From Actinoalloteichus hoggarensis (GTDB lineage: Bacteria > Actinomycetota > Actinomycetes > Mycobacteriales > Pseudonocardiaceae): 64,000 nucleotides of DNA. Below, in pieces: positions 42,968 through 52,304 of the stretch. The position numbers were made by a program, and so were the translations under genes. The notes beneath the pieces were generated by a model. It searched no databases. It saw nothing but the letters and a program-made list of their open reading frames with translations, and was not told the DNA's origin. The stretch lies in assembly GCF_002234535.1 (NCBI RefSeq), contig NZ_CP022521.1:5270001-5334000 (forward strand), read 5' to 3'. Each line of letters begins with the position of its first letter. Position 1 is the stretch's first letter.

Positions 42968-44989
42968 TCAGGTCCCCGGCTGGATGCTCGCCTCGAAGTA
43001 GTCGGCCAGCTCGTCGGCCGTGAACTCCTCGACATCGGAGCTGTTGGCGAGCACGAAGCCGACCAGCGGCCGATCCGTCACGGTGAACACGAGAATGCCC
43101 TGGCCGTCGCTCACCGCGGACTGATAACGCCCCTCCAGGCCGTTGCCCGCCCAGCGGGCCTCGACGAGATCGCCCTCGCTGTGGGCGAGCCAGGACTCGG
43201 CGGTGGTGCTCGCCGCCTCCACCGAGTCCGCATGGTTGTAGGCCAGCGCGTAGCTCTCGGTGGCGTCGCTGAACTGGCAGGTGACGATGCGGCTCTCGCC
43301 TGAGCCGGTCGCCTCGGCGTCGCCGGGGCCGCAGTCGTGCCGATCGGGCACCGTGCCCGCGAGCTGCCGTAGACATGCGGTGAAGCCGTTCTCGTCGGCC
43401 TCCCCGGCCGAGGCGCATTCCTCGGCGGTGGGCAGGGACTCCTGCCCGAACAGCAGCATGCCGCCGACGACGGCGCCCGCGATGAGGACGACCGCACCGG
43501 TGATCGCCGAGATCAGGACACCCGTCCGGCGCCGCTTCGCCGGTGCGCCCGACGCCGTGCTGCTGGTGTAGGCGGGCGGGCCGCTCGCGGCCATGCCGTG
43601 CGGGCCGCCGGGTCCGGGGATGCCGTGCGGACCGCCGGGTCCGGGGGCACCGGGTCCGAAGGCCGGACGGCTCGGCACGTGGTGATCCGGCGCGAGGTGC
43701 CCCTGCCCTGCGGGGGTGAGCGCCTGCTGTGCCCCGGTGCCGGGATAGGCGGACGACGTGGGCTGCGCGGCCGTGGGATAGGCGGGCTGCGGTGTGGCGA
43801 AGCCGCCGACGGGCCTGCCCTCCGCGGGCGTGCCCGGCGCGGAACCGCCGCCGTCCGGGGTCTGCGGCGCCGCGGCGATGAACTGGTCCGGGTCGAAGTC
43901 CTCGGTGCGCATGGTCGCGCCGTCCCTCGGGACGTGGTGCGCCCCGAGCGCCACCGCCGTCTCCGGCTGGTCCAGGCTGGTCGCGACGACCTTGGTGTGC
44001 TCCGCGATCAGCGTCGCGACCAGCGGGATACGGCTCGATCCGCCGACGAGGTAGATGCCCGCCAGCGCCTCCGGGGCGATGCCCGCCGCCTGAATGGTCG
44101 TCTTGAGCAGTTCGACGCTGCGCAGCATGCTCGGCCGGATCAAGGCCTCCAGCTCCGAGCGGGTGACAAGCACGTCCTGGAAGGGCTCCGGCAGCGGCAC
44201 GTCCGTCTGCGGATGCCGCGACAACGTCTCCTTCGCAGCCTGGACGTCCTCTCGCAGCGCGCGCTGTGACCGCCGATCGCCGGTGCTCTCCGGGCGAAGC
44301 AGCCGCTGCCAGCCGCTCGGGTCGTGCTGCGACACCTGGCGGCCCACATGCTCCAGAAGCACCTGATCGACGTCGAGGCCGCCGAGGTCGGGCAGCCCGT
44401 TCTCGGCGAGGACCACGAAGCCGTCCTGCGTCGCGCCGACCACCGCGCAGTCGAAGGTGCCCGCACCGAGGTCGTACACCGCCAGCGCCCTGCCGGGCGG
44501 CAGCGAACGGTCGGGGAACGAGGCGAAGTGGGCGGCGGCCGCGACCGGCTCCGGCACGAGCACCAGGTTGTCGCCCAGGCCCGCCAGTCGGGCGGCGGAC
44601 AGCAGCACGTTGCGCCGGGTGGCGCCCCACTGGGCGGGGTGGGACAGCCGGACCTCGTCCGGGCGGCCGCCGCCGAGCTGCCTGCTGGTCTCCTCCGCCA
44701 CTCGCCGCAGGACGGCCGACATGGCGGCGGTCACCGAGACCACGCTGGTGCCCAGCAGCAGCGAGCCCTCGTCTACCCGCCGCTTCGGATTGGGCTCGAA
44801 GCGAGCCGGATCGAGTCGGGCTCGACGTTCGGCGTCCCGGCCGACGACCAGCGTGCCGTCCTCGTCGGCGAAGACGGCGGAAGGCATGGTGGCGGACCCG
44901 TCGACCTCGATGACGCGAGGCTCTCGGCCGTGCGCGGACAGCACCGCGACGGTGTTCGACGTACCCAGGTCCACGGACAGGACGCGCAC
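42968..44989 (-). CDS. membrane-anchored Hsp70-like ATPase
   Basis: 673 aa. Residues 1-~380 are an Hsp70/actin-fold ATPase: phosphate-1 VLSVDLGTSNTVAVL, connect/phosphate-2 AVYDLGAGTFDCAVVG, adenosine motif AGIYLVGGSSRIPLVATLI. There is no Hsp70 substrate-binding domain. Instead a Pro/Gly-rich linker with tandem PGPGGPHGIPGPGGPHGM-type repeats (~440-490), a basic patch AKRRR, one membrane span (TGVLISAITGAVVLIAGAVVGGMLLFG, ~505-530) and a ~140-residue extracytoplasmic domain with four Cys. So the ATPase is cytosolic and the tail outside, an architecture seen in actinobacteria. GTG start with GAGGAG. Function unknown; envelope sensing is a guess. Confidence 0.88.
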   Translation of the reverse strand: MRVLSVDLGTSNTVAVLSAHGREPRVIEVDGSATMPSAVFADEDGTLVVGRDAERRARLDPARFEPNPKRRVDEGSLLLGTSVVSVTAAMSAVLRRVAEETSRQLGGGRPDEVRLSHPAQWGATRRNVLLSAARLAGLGDNLVLVPEPVAAAAHFASFPDRSLPPGRALAVYDLGAGTFDCAVVGATQDGFVVLAENGLPDLGGLDVDQVLLEHVGRQVSQHDPSGWQRLLRPESTGDRRSQRALREDVQAAKETLSRHPQTDVPLPEPFQDVLVTRSELEALIRPSMLRSVELLKTTIQAAGIAPEALAGIYLVGGSSRIPLVATLIAEHTKVVATSLDQPETAVALGAHHVPRDGATMRTEDFDPDQFIAAAPQTPDGGGSAPGTPAEGRPVGGFATPQPAYPTAAQPTSSAYPGTGAQQALTPAGQGHLAPDHHVPSRPAFGPGAPGPGGPHGIPGPGGPHGMAASGPPAYTSSTASGAPAKRRRTGVLISAITGAVVLIAGAVVGGMLLFGQESLPTAEECASAGEADENGFTACLRQLAGTVPDRHDCGPGDAEATGSGESRIVTCQFSDATESYALAYNHADSVEAASTTAESWLAHSEGDLVEARWAGNGLEGRYQSAVSDGQGILVFTVTDRPLVGFVLANSSDVEEFTADELADYFEASIQPGT

Positions 44990-45287
44990 TGCACTTCTCC
45001 TCGACGCTCTCGTCGGTGCCCCCGCTGTCTCCGTCGGCGGCGAGACGGCCTGTCGTCGCAGTCACGAGACGGCAGGGCCGGGGCTGCCGGGACGCCGTGC
45101 TCGTCATCGCCGAGCGCGAGCCGCCGCCGCGGTCGGACGCCGACCACAGGTGATGCGGGGGACCCCGAGGAGATGGTGCCACGCCGTCCCCACCCGGTCG
45201 GCGGTTTCGGGGAGAACCGCGATCGTCTGGAGACCTCGCGAGACGCATCGAGTCGAAGTCGTCGGTGTGCTGGGCGAGGATGGTCGG
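44990..45287. other. divergent promoter region Hsp70-like / lhr
   Basis: 298 bases between divergent genes; no gene seen. Confidence 0.5.
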
Positions 45288-48200
45288 ATGAGCCCAGGCC
45301 GAGTCGTCGTCCCCACAGCCGACGGCGACGCGCAGCGTGGCCTCGAGCTGTTCTCCCCCGCCACTCGGGACTGGTTCGCCGCCGCCTTCCCCGCGCCGAC
45401 CGCTGCTCAGACCGGCGCCTGGCGGGCGGCGGCACGGGGCGGACATGCGCTGGTGATCGCGCCGACCGGGGCGGGCAAGACCCTCGCCGCCTTCCTCTGG
45501 GCGCTGGACCGACTCGCCGTCGTCGGACCGCCCGCCGACCCTCGGGCTCGCTGTCGGGTGCTCTACGTCTCGCCCATGAAGGCCCTGGCGGTCGACGTGG
45601 AACGCAATCTACGGGGCCCGTTGGCCGGAATCGGACGCTCCGCCACCCGTCTCGGACTGCCTGCCCCCGACATCACGGTCGGGATGCGGACCGGGGACAC
45701 CGACTCGGCCGCCCGTCGCGGCTTCAACCGGACCCCGCCCGACGTGCTGGTGACGACACCGGAGTCGCTGTTCCTCCTGGTGACCTCGGCGGCGCGGGAA
45801 TCGCTGCGCGGTGTGGAGACGGTGATCGTCGACGAGGTGCATGCGGTGGCGGGCGGCAAGCGCGGCGCACATCTGGCCTTGTCGTTGGAGCGGCTCGACG
45901 CCCTGCTGCCGAAGCCCGCCCAGCGGATCGGGCTGTCGGCGACGGTCCGACCGGTGGAGGAGATCACCACGTTCCTGGCCGCCGGGACGGAGGTGGCGGT
46001 GGTGCGGCCCGCCCACCCGAAGGAGGTGGCGGTCCGGGTCGAGGTCCCGGTTGCCGACATGTCTCGGCTCGACGAACAGCAGGCTCCCGCCCCGCCGTCG
46101 GGGAGTCGGCGGCGCGGTGACGCGGCGGGCGCGGGGCAGGCGGAGGCGGCGTCCGCCGTCGATCCGGCGTCGATCCAGCCGGCCGGATCGACGGTCTCGG
46201 ACGGGAGCGGCACGGCCCGGCCACCGGAGACACCGGAGCCCGAGGCGGTGCCCAGCGCCTCGATCTGGCCCGCGGTGGAGCGGCGGGTGCTCGACCTGGT
46301 CCGCGCGCATCGGTCCACCATCGTCTTCGTCAACTCGCGGCGCCTCGCCGAACGTCTCACCGCGCGGTTGAACGAGCTGGTCGCGGAGGAGGCCGCGGCC
46401 GAGTGGCACGGGCAGGCGGGCGCCCTGCCCGACACCGCCTCCGCCGGACGGCCGGGTGTCCCCGCCGCCGGCGTCGACGGTTTGCGCACCGACGTCGAAC
46501 CGGTGGACCTGGACGAGATGCAGGCCGCCGAGTCCGACACCGTCGCCGGCGAGGCGGACAAGGACGCCGAGGCCGCCGCTCCGGGACCCGACCCGCTGCA
46601 CCGAAGGGACTCCGCCCGCGCCGACGAGGCCGACAGCCGGACGGCCGGGGCGGCCGACGACGGGCACTCGGCAGGCAGGGGCGGCGTGCCTGCCTCGAAC
46701 CGGGCAGCGGAGACGGGCGAGGCCGCCACCGCCGACCAGCACACCGGCCTCGGCGGGACGGTGGGAGCCGCGCCGCGGGAGTCCGGTCCGCTCGCGGGCG
46801 CGGCCCGATTCCCGGCGGAGGCCGTCGGACAGTCGGGAGTCGCCGCAGGCGCCCCGCCGGTGATCGCCAAGGCTCACCACGGCTCGATGGCACGCGCGCA
46901 GCGCACCGAGGTCGAGGAGGAGCTGAAGGCGGGACTGCTGCCGTGCGTGGTGGCGACGTCCTCCTTGGAACTGGGCATCGACATGGGCGCCGTGGACCTC
47001 GTGGTGCAGGTGGAGGCGCCGCCGAGCGTGGCGGCGGGCCTCCAGCGGGTCGGCCGGGCCGGGCATCACGTCGACGCGGTGTCCACCGGCGTGGTGCTGC
47101 CGAAGTTCCGAGGCGATCTCGTGTCCTGCGCGGTCGTCGCCGAACGGATGCGCGGCGGCGCCATCGAGGAGGTCCGCTTCCCCCGCAATCCGCTGGACGT
47201 CCTGGCCCAGCACGTCGTCGCGATGGCCGCCATGGAGCCGTGGCCGGTGGACGCGCTCGCGACGCTGGTGCGGCGGGCCGCGCCGTTCACCGACCTGCCC
47301 GACTCGGCGCTGCACGCCGTCCTGGACATGCTGGCCGGGCGGTATCCCAGCGAGGAGTTCGGCGAGCTGCGCGCACGCATCGTCTGGGATCGGACGGCGG
47401 ACGTCCTGCATGCCCGGCCGGGGGCGCAACGGCTCGCGGTGACGTCCGGCGGCACCATCCCGGATCGGGGGCTGTTCACCGTCACCACCCCCGGCGGCGA
47501 GGGGGAGCCGGGCACACGCGTGGGCGAGCTGGACGAGGAGATGGTCTACGAGTCGCGGGTGGGCGACACCTTCCTGCTGGGCACCACGTCGTGGCGGGTG
47601 CAGGAGATCACCCACGACCGGGTCATCGTGACTCCGGCGCCGGGTGTGCCCGCCCGGATGCCGTTCTGGAAGGGCGACGCACCGGGCAGGCCGCTGGAGC
47701 TGGGCGTCGCGCTCGGCGGCTTCGTCCGGGAGATCGTGGCCGCCGACCCGGCCTCGGCGCGTCGCCGAGCCGAGACGGCGGGCCTCGACGTGTGGGCCTG
47801 CGACAACCTGCTCGCCTACCTCGCCGATCAGCGCGCGGCCACCGGTCGGGTGCCCGACGACCGCACGGTGCTGCTCGAACGGTTCCGCGACGAGGTGGGC
47901 GACTGGCAGTGGGTCGTGCACTCCCCGTTCGGCGACCGGGTCAACGCGCCGTGGGCGCTGTTGATCGCCGCCCGGCTGCGCGACCGGCTCGGCGTCGATC
48001 CACAGATCGTGCACTCCGACGACGGCATCGTCCTGCGGCTGCCCGCAGAACTCGCCGAGGAGCACGGCGAGCACACGGTCGCCGCCGAGGACGTCCTGTT
48101 CGACCCGGACGAGGTGGAACGGCTGGTCGCGCAGGAGGTCGGCTCGTCGGCCCTGTTCGCCGCCCGCTTCCGGGAGTGCGCGGCCCGGTCGCTGCTGCTG

Positions 48201-50726
48201 CCGCGCTGGGACCCCCGGCGGCGCAGTCCGCTGTGGCGGCAGCGGCAGCGGTCCGCGCAGCTGTTGGCGGTGGCGGCCCGCTACGAACGGTTCCCGGTGA
48301 TGCTGGAGACGATGCGCGAGTGCCTGCGCGACGTCTACGACCTGCCCGGTCTGATCACCGTGCTCCGCGACGCCTCGGCGCGGCGGATCGAGGTCGTGGA
48401 GGTCCAGACGTCGACGCCGTCGCCCTTCGCGCGGGCCCTGCTCGTCGGCTATGTGGCGATGTTCCTCTACGGCGAGGACGTCCCGCTGGCCGAACGCCGG
48501 GCGGCGGGCCTGACACTGGACGCGACGCTGCTCGGCGAGCTGCTGGGTTCCGAGGCCGTGCGCGACCTTCTCGACGTGGCCGTGCTCGCCGAGGTCGAGG
48601 CGGCCTTGCAGCGCACCGACCCGGAGCAGCACGTCTCCGACGCGGAGGGCGTCGCCGACCTGCTGCGCTTCCTCGGCGATCTCAGTCGAGCGGAGCTGGC
48701 GGCCAGGGGCGGCCTGGCCGAGTGGGCGGCCGAGCTGGTGACGGCCGGGCGCGCGGTGCCGGTGGTCGTGGCGGGCGAGCCGCGCTGGATCGCGGTGGAG
48801 GACGCGGCCCGGTATCGGGACGCGCTCGGCACGGAGCTGCCCGGCGGGCTGCCCGCCGCGCTGCTGGAGCCGGTCTCCGACGCGCTGGGCGATCTCCTGA
48901 TCCGGTACGCCCGAGGTCGCGGGCCGTTCCGCGCGGACGAGGCGGCGACCCGCTTCGGGCTCGGCGTCGGGCCGGTGACCGAGCGGCTGGATCGGCTGTG
49001 CGCGGGCGGACGGCTGGTGCGCGGCGAGCTGCGACCGGTCGAGGCCCAGAGCGTGCTGCCCGGCGGCCTCGGCACGCCGACGGAGTACTGCGACGCCGAG
49101 GTGCTGCGCCGACTGCGCCGCGGCTCGCTGGCCCGGCTGCGCGCTCAGGTCGAGCCCGTGGAGCCCGCCGCGCTGGGTCGGTTCCTTCCCGACTGGCACG
49201 GCGTGCTGCCCGCCCCGCAGGCCCCCGCCGTCCCGATCGAGGCGGCGGACGGCACGCGGGCGGGAGCGGGTGATCCGAACAGTCCGGACGATGACGAGAG
49301 GCGGGACGGCGCCGGTGACCGGGGCGGTATGGGGGCTGGGGGCGACGGGGGTCGGGGTGCCGGGGTTCGGGACGACACGGGGCCGGGAGGCGACACGGGC
49401 GAGGTGCGGGCACATCGAGGGGGTGTGGCGGAGCACGCCGCCGGCGGTCGCGCGGATTTCGGACTCCGGTCCGGGGTCGCCGCGGCGGGTCCCGACGAGG
49501 TGTCGGCGGTGATCGAACAGCTCGCGGGGACGCCGATGCCCGCGAGCGCGGTGGAGTCGATGATCCTGGGCGCCCGGCTGCCGGGCTATCAACCCGCCGC
49601 GCTCGACGAGTTGACCGCCGCGGGCGAGGTCGTGTGGTGCGGATGCGGACCGTTGGGCGCGGGCGACGGCTGGGTGGCACTGGCCCCCGCGGACCTCGCC
49701 GAGCTGATCCTTCCGCCGCCGTCGGCCGACGATCCGGCGCTCGACACGGAGCTGCACCGGGCGCTGCTCACCGCCCTGGCCTCCGGCGGGCTGTTCTTCC
49801 GGGGGATCGTCGACCGGATCGCCGCCTGGTCGGCGGAGCGCGCGGAGCCGAGGCAGTCCGAGGCGGATCTGGTGGCCGCGTTGTGGCAGCTCGTGTGGGC
49901 CGGACTCGTCACCAACGACACCCTCGCCCCGCTGCGCGCCCTGCTCGGCGGCGGCTCGGCGACGCATCGACCGCGCAGGCAGGCGCCTCGGGGCCGCCGC
50001 GCGGCGCTGCGCATCGGCGGCCGAGGCAGACCGTCGCCTGCCGCGAGCGGACCGCCGACCGTCGCGGGCCGCTGGTCGCTGGTCCCGCTGCGGGAGACCG
50101 ACCCGACCCGGCGGGCCCACGCACAGGCCGAGGCACTGCTGGCCCGGCACGGCGTGCTCACCAGGGGTGCGGTGGAGGGCGAGCGGGTGCCGGGCGGCTT
50201 CGCGGGGGTGTATCGGGTGCTGCGGGCCATGGAGGAGTCCGGCCGGTGCAGGCGGGGGCTGCTCCTGCGGGGCGCGGGCGGCGCCCAGTTCGCGGTGCCG
50301 GGAGCCGTGGACGGGCTGCGCGCCTGGTCCCGGGAGGCGGGCCGCCTCGACGCCCCGCCCGCCGCCGTGGTGCTGGCCGCCGCCGACCCGGCCCAGCCCT
50401 ACGGCGCGGCACTGCCCTGGCCCGTCTCGATCGGCGCGGGGGGCCATCGACCGGGTCGTAAGGCGGGTGCCCTGGTCTCGCTCGTCGACGGGGAGCCGGT
50501 GCTCTACGTGGAGCGTGGCGGGAAGTCGCTGCTCTCCTTCACCGAGGACGAGAGCGCGCTGCGGTCGGCGACGGCGGCCCTGGTCGACGTCGTACGGACC
50601 GGCCGGAGCGAGCCCCTCGTGGTGTCGCGGGCCGACGGTGAGCAGGCGTTGGGCTCGCGACTGGCCTCGGTGCTCCAGGCGGCCGGTTTCCGCGCCACGC
50701 CGAAAGGCCTGCGACTGCGCGGCTGA
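45288..50726 (+). CDS. lhr: ATP-dependent helicase Lhr
   Basis: 1812 aa, larger than the ~1500 usual in mycobacteria. 3'-5' single-strand-DNA translocase of SF2, linked to DNA damage responses. Motif I APTGAGKT (~residue 58), Ia YVSPMKALA, II VDEVHA, III GLSATVRP, IV TIVFVNSRRLAERL, V TSSLELGIDMG, VI QRVGRAGHH; then the winged-helix and Lhr-specific C-terminal domains. Extra length: an Ala/Pro linker (~46075-46265), a ~160-residue acidic Ala/Gly/Asp segment between motif IV and AKAHHGSM (~46378-46868), and a Gly/Asp-rich stretch (~49200-49500). ATG 45288 chosen because conservation begins at GLELFSPATRDWF. Confidence 0.95.
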   Translation: MSPGRVVVPTADGDAQRGLELFSPATRDWFAAAFPAPTAAQTGAWRAAARGGHALVIAPTGAGKTLAAFLWALDRLAVVGPPADPRARCRVLYVSPMKALAVDVERNLRGPLAGIGRSATRLGLPAPDITVGMRTGDTDSAARRGFNRTPPDVLVTTPESLFLLVTSAARESLRGVETVIVDEVHAVAGGKRGAHLALSLERLDALLPKPAQRIGLSATVRPVEEITTFLAAGTEVAVVRPAHPKEVAVRVEVPVADMSRLDEQQAPAPPSGSRRRGDAAGAGQAEAASAVDPASIQPAGSTVSDGSGTARPPETPEPEAVPSASIWPAVERRVLDLVRAHRSTIVFVNSRRLAERLTARLNELVAEEAAAEWHGQAGALPDTASAGRPGVPAAGVDGLRTDVEPVDLDEMQAAESDTVAGEADKDAEAAAPGPDPLHRRDSARADEADSRTAGAADDGHSAGRGGVPASNRAAETGEAATADQHTGLGGTVGAAPRESGPLAGAARFPAEAVGQSGVAAGAPPVIAKAHHGSMARAQRTEVEEELKAGLLPCVVATSSLELGIDMGAVDLVVQVEAPPSVAAGLQRVGRAGHHVDAVSTGVVLPKFRGDLVSCAVVAERMRGGAIEEVRFPRNPLDVLAQHVVAMAAMEPWPVDALATLVRRAAPFTDLPDSALHAVLDMLAGRYPSEEFGELRARIVWDRTADVLHARPGAQRLAVTSGGTIPDRGLFTVTTPGGEGEPGTRVGELDEEMVYESRVGDTFLLGTTSWRVQEITHDRVIVTPAPGVPARMPFWKGDAPGRPLELGVALGGFVREIVAADPASARRRAETAGLDVWACDNLLAYLADQRAATGRVPDDRTVLLERFRDEVGDWQWVVHSPFGDRVNAPWALLIAARLRDRLGVDPQIVHSDDGIVLRLPAELAEEHGEHTVAAEDVLFDPDEVERLVAQEVGSSALFAARFRECAARSLLLPRWDPRRRSPLWRQRQRSAQLLAVAARYERFPVMLETMRECLRDVYDLPGLITVLRDASARRIEVVEVQTSTPSPFARALLVGYVAMFLYGEDVPLAERRAAGLTLDATLLGELLGSEAVRDLLDVAVLAEVEAALQRTDPEQHVSDAEGVADLLRFLGDLSRAELAARGGLAEWAAELVTAGRAVPVVVAGEPRWIAVEDAARYRDALGTELPGGLPAALLEPVSDALGDLLIRYARGRGPFRADEAATRFGLGVGPVTERLDRLCAGGRLVRGELRPVEAQSVLPGGLGTPTEYCDAEVLRRLRRGSLARLRAQVEPVEPAALGRFLPDWHGVLPAPQAPAVPIEAADGTRAGAGDPNSPDDDERRDGAGDRGGMGAGGDGGRGAGVRDDTGPGGDTGEVRAHRGGVAEHAAGGRADFGLRSGVAAAGPDEVSAVIEQLAGTPMPASAVESMILGARLPGYQPAALDELTAAGEVVWCGCGPLGAGDGWVALAPADLAELILPPPSADDPALDTELHRALLTALASGGLFFRGIVDRIAAWSAERAEPRQSEADLVAALWQLVWAGLVTNDTLAPLRALLGGGSATHRPRRQAPRGRRAALRIGGRGRPSPAASGPPTVAGRWSLVPLRETDPTRRAHAQAEALLARHGVLTRGAVEGERVPGGFAGVYRVLRAMEESGRCRRGLLLRGAGGAQFAVPGAVDGLRAWSREAGRLDAPPAAVVLAAADPAQPYGAALPWPVSIGAGGHRPGRKAGALVSLVDGEPVLYVERGGKSLLSFTEDESALRSATAALVDVVRTGRSEPLVVSRADGEQALGSRLASVLQAAGFRATPKGLRLRG

Positions 50727-51174
50727 CCGGTGGACGGGGCCGTGTCGGGATGCGGCGGGCCGGGTGTACCGGGCCGGGGTGTGCCGATCAGAGCACGACG
50801 TCGAGTCCGCCCTGCCCGAGGTCGTCGCGTTGAGTTCGACGAGTACTCGACCGCCGAACCCGGCCACCGGAGCCCCACGACCCGAGCAGGACCACGGATG
50901 GACAGCAGGCCGCCCGGCGACCCGACCGTTCCGGACGGCGAGCACCGCCTGCCGGAGTCGAGTCGCCGGACACCACGCGCGCAGGCGGGACGCCGACACG
51001 CGAGCGCGCGAACCGATCGGCCCGGCCCGACGAGCACCGCGATCCGCCGCAGGCGGTTCGGAAAGGCAGGCGTCGGGCGACACGCCGGACCACTCCGAAC
51101 CGATCACCGGGTGCGTCGATCACCGTCCGATAACATCGCGGTGCACGAGAAAGGATCGTCCCTGCACAGCCAGG
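50727..51174. other. interval before CRISPR array (possible leader)
   Basis: 448 bases without gene. Just before the first repeat the DNA is somewhat richer in A/T, with GATAACAT at about 51130 and AGAAAGGATCG at about 51148; this could be the CRISPR leader and its promoter if the array is read on the plus strand. Confidence 0.45.
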
Positions 51175-51433
51175 GTGGCACCGGCCTTCCAGGGCCGGTG
51201 AGGATCGCAACGCCTTTCGGCAGTCCCCCAACGCGGCCCGACCGATCTGTGGCACCGGCCTTCCGGGGCCGGTGAGGATCGCAACACTGTAGAGGGTTGC
51301 GGCGGGACCACCCCGAAACGGGTGGCACCGGCCTTCCGGGGCCGGTGAGGATCGCAACAGCGGTGTCGAGGCCGAGTGGTTCGACCTCTACCTGGGGTGG
51401 CACCGGCCTTCCGGGGCCGGTGAGGACCGCAAC
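51175..51433 (+). CRISPR. CRISPR array, four 37-bp repeats
   Basis: Repeats at 51175-51211, 51249-51285, 51322-51358 and 51397-51433, each 37 bases: GTGGCACCGGCC TTCCGG GGCCGGTG followed by AGGATCGCAAC. CACCGGCC and GGCCGGTG form a perfect 8-bp stem. The first repeat has one base change in the loop (A for G), the last has AGGACCGCAAC. Spacers are 37, 36 and 38 bases and unrelated to each other. The 3' end ATCGCAAC looks like the 5' tag of many type I/III crRNAs, which favours the plus strand; the subtype cannot be fixed without cas genes, and none lie in the window. Confidence 0.93.
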
Positions 51434-51758
51434 GACAAGGTGAGTAAGTTGATCGATCTCGTGGCCGGCAGGTGATCACGGTGACGCCGTCGACGTCGCT
51501 GTCTCGACGCGACCGAGGGCGGGGTACCGCAGCGATGACGGTGCGGCGGTCGTGCAAGCCGGTGAGGAGAACCGCATCGTCCGACGCGAGGCAGGTCGCG
51601 ACATCGCCGGCATCGGTTGCCTCGACGCGAGGTGCGCTGACTGGTCATGTGATGCGGCACCTCCACGCGCAGCTCACCGCCGGCTTCACACGATGTCCAG
51701 CGACACTCTGTTGATCTGTCAACCGCGCGATGGCGACTACGCGCACAGTGGAGATCCG
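51434..51758. other. interval between array and NUDIX gene with decayed repeat pieces
   Basis: After the fourth repeat there may be one more spacer (51434-51460) and a shortened repeat (GTGGCCGGCAGGTGATCAC at 51461). Another piece, AAGCCGGTGAGGAGAACCGCA, occurs near 51557. These are weak matches. GC falls compared with the lhr side. Confidence 0.4.
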
Positions 51759-52172
51759 ATGACGACGACCGGCATGTACCCCGTCTCGATCAAAGGTGTC
51801 GTCATCCGCGACGGCGCCGTGCTCCTGTTGCGCAACGACAGGGAGGAGTGGGAGCTTCCCGGCGGACGCCTGGAGCTTGGCGAGACCCCGGAAGAGTGCG
51901 TAACACGGGAAATCATCGAAGAGACATCGTGGCCGGTGAGGACGGGACCGATCCTCGATGCCTGGCCGTACCACATCACCGTGGCGCGAAAGACCGTCCT
52001 GATCGTGACCTACGGCTGTTATCCAGACACCGAAGCCGAACCGGTCCTCTCCCATGAACACGCGGAGATCGCCCTCGTGCCTGTCGATGCAGTCGAGGCT
52101 CTGCGCATGCCCGAGGGATACAAGCGGTCGATCGCGACCTGGTCCGCACGCCGCCACACTCCGGCCGCGTGA
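51759..52172 (+). CDS. NUDIX hydrolase inside the CRISPR region
   Basis: 137 aa from MTTTGMYPVSIKGVVIRDG, with GGAG 6 bases upstream; an ATG at 51693 in frame is an alternative. The Nudix box reads GGRLELGETPEECVTREIIE then ETSW: GX5EX7REUXEE is complete but the usual Gly after EEX is Ser. Hydrolyses a nucleoside diphosphate linked to another group; substrate not readable. Codon use is clearly less GC-biased (GAA, TAT, CAT, ATC mix) than in neighbouring genes, suggesting recent transfer. It stands between intact repeats on its left and decayed repeats on its right. Confidence 0.88.
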   Translation: MTTTGMYPVSIKGVVIRDGAVLLLRNDREEWELPGGRLELGETPEECVTREIIEETSWPVRTGPILDAWPYHITVARKTVLIVTYGCYPDTEAEPVLSHEHAEIALVPVDAVEALRMPEGYKRSIATWSARRHTPAA

Positions 52173-52304
52173 ACCCCGCCGCCGACCGGCACTCTGGCTC
52201 TGGCCGACCGCGAGTGGAGTGCCGTTGCGTTCGTCAAGTCACCCATCATCGGGCCGAGCAGGCACGCCTTCCATACCTGACGGAACCGCAGCGGCGAGGC
52301 AGAT

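Noticed and set aside
45609-51107. Minus-strand frame of about 1800 codons opposite lhr
   Set aside because: Shadow of the Lhr coding sequence; continues into the CRISPR side without any domain.
51104-51666. Minus-strand frames with repeated peptides such as CDPHRPRKAGAT
   Set aside because: Translation of the CRISPR repeats, not a repeat protein.
51931-51950. GTGGCCGGTGAGGAC inside the NUDIX gene as a CRISPR repeat piece
   Set aside because: It lies inside conserved coding sequence (frame intact) and matches only a short GC-rich core; probably chance.
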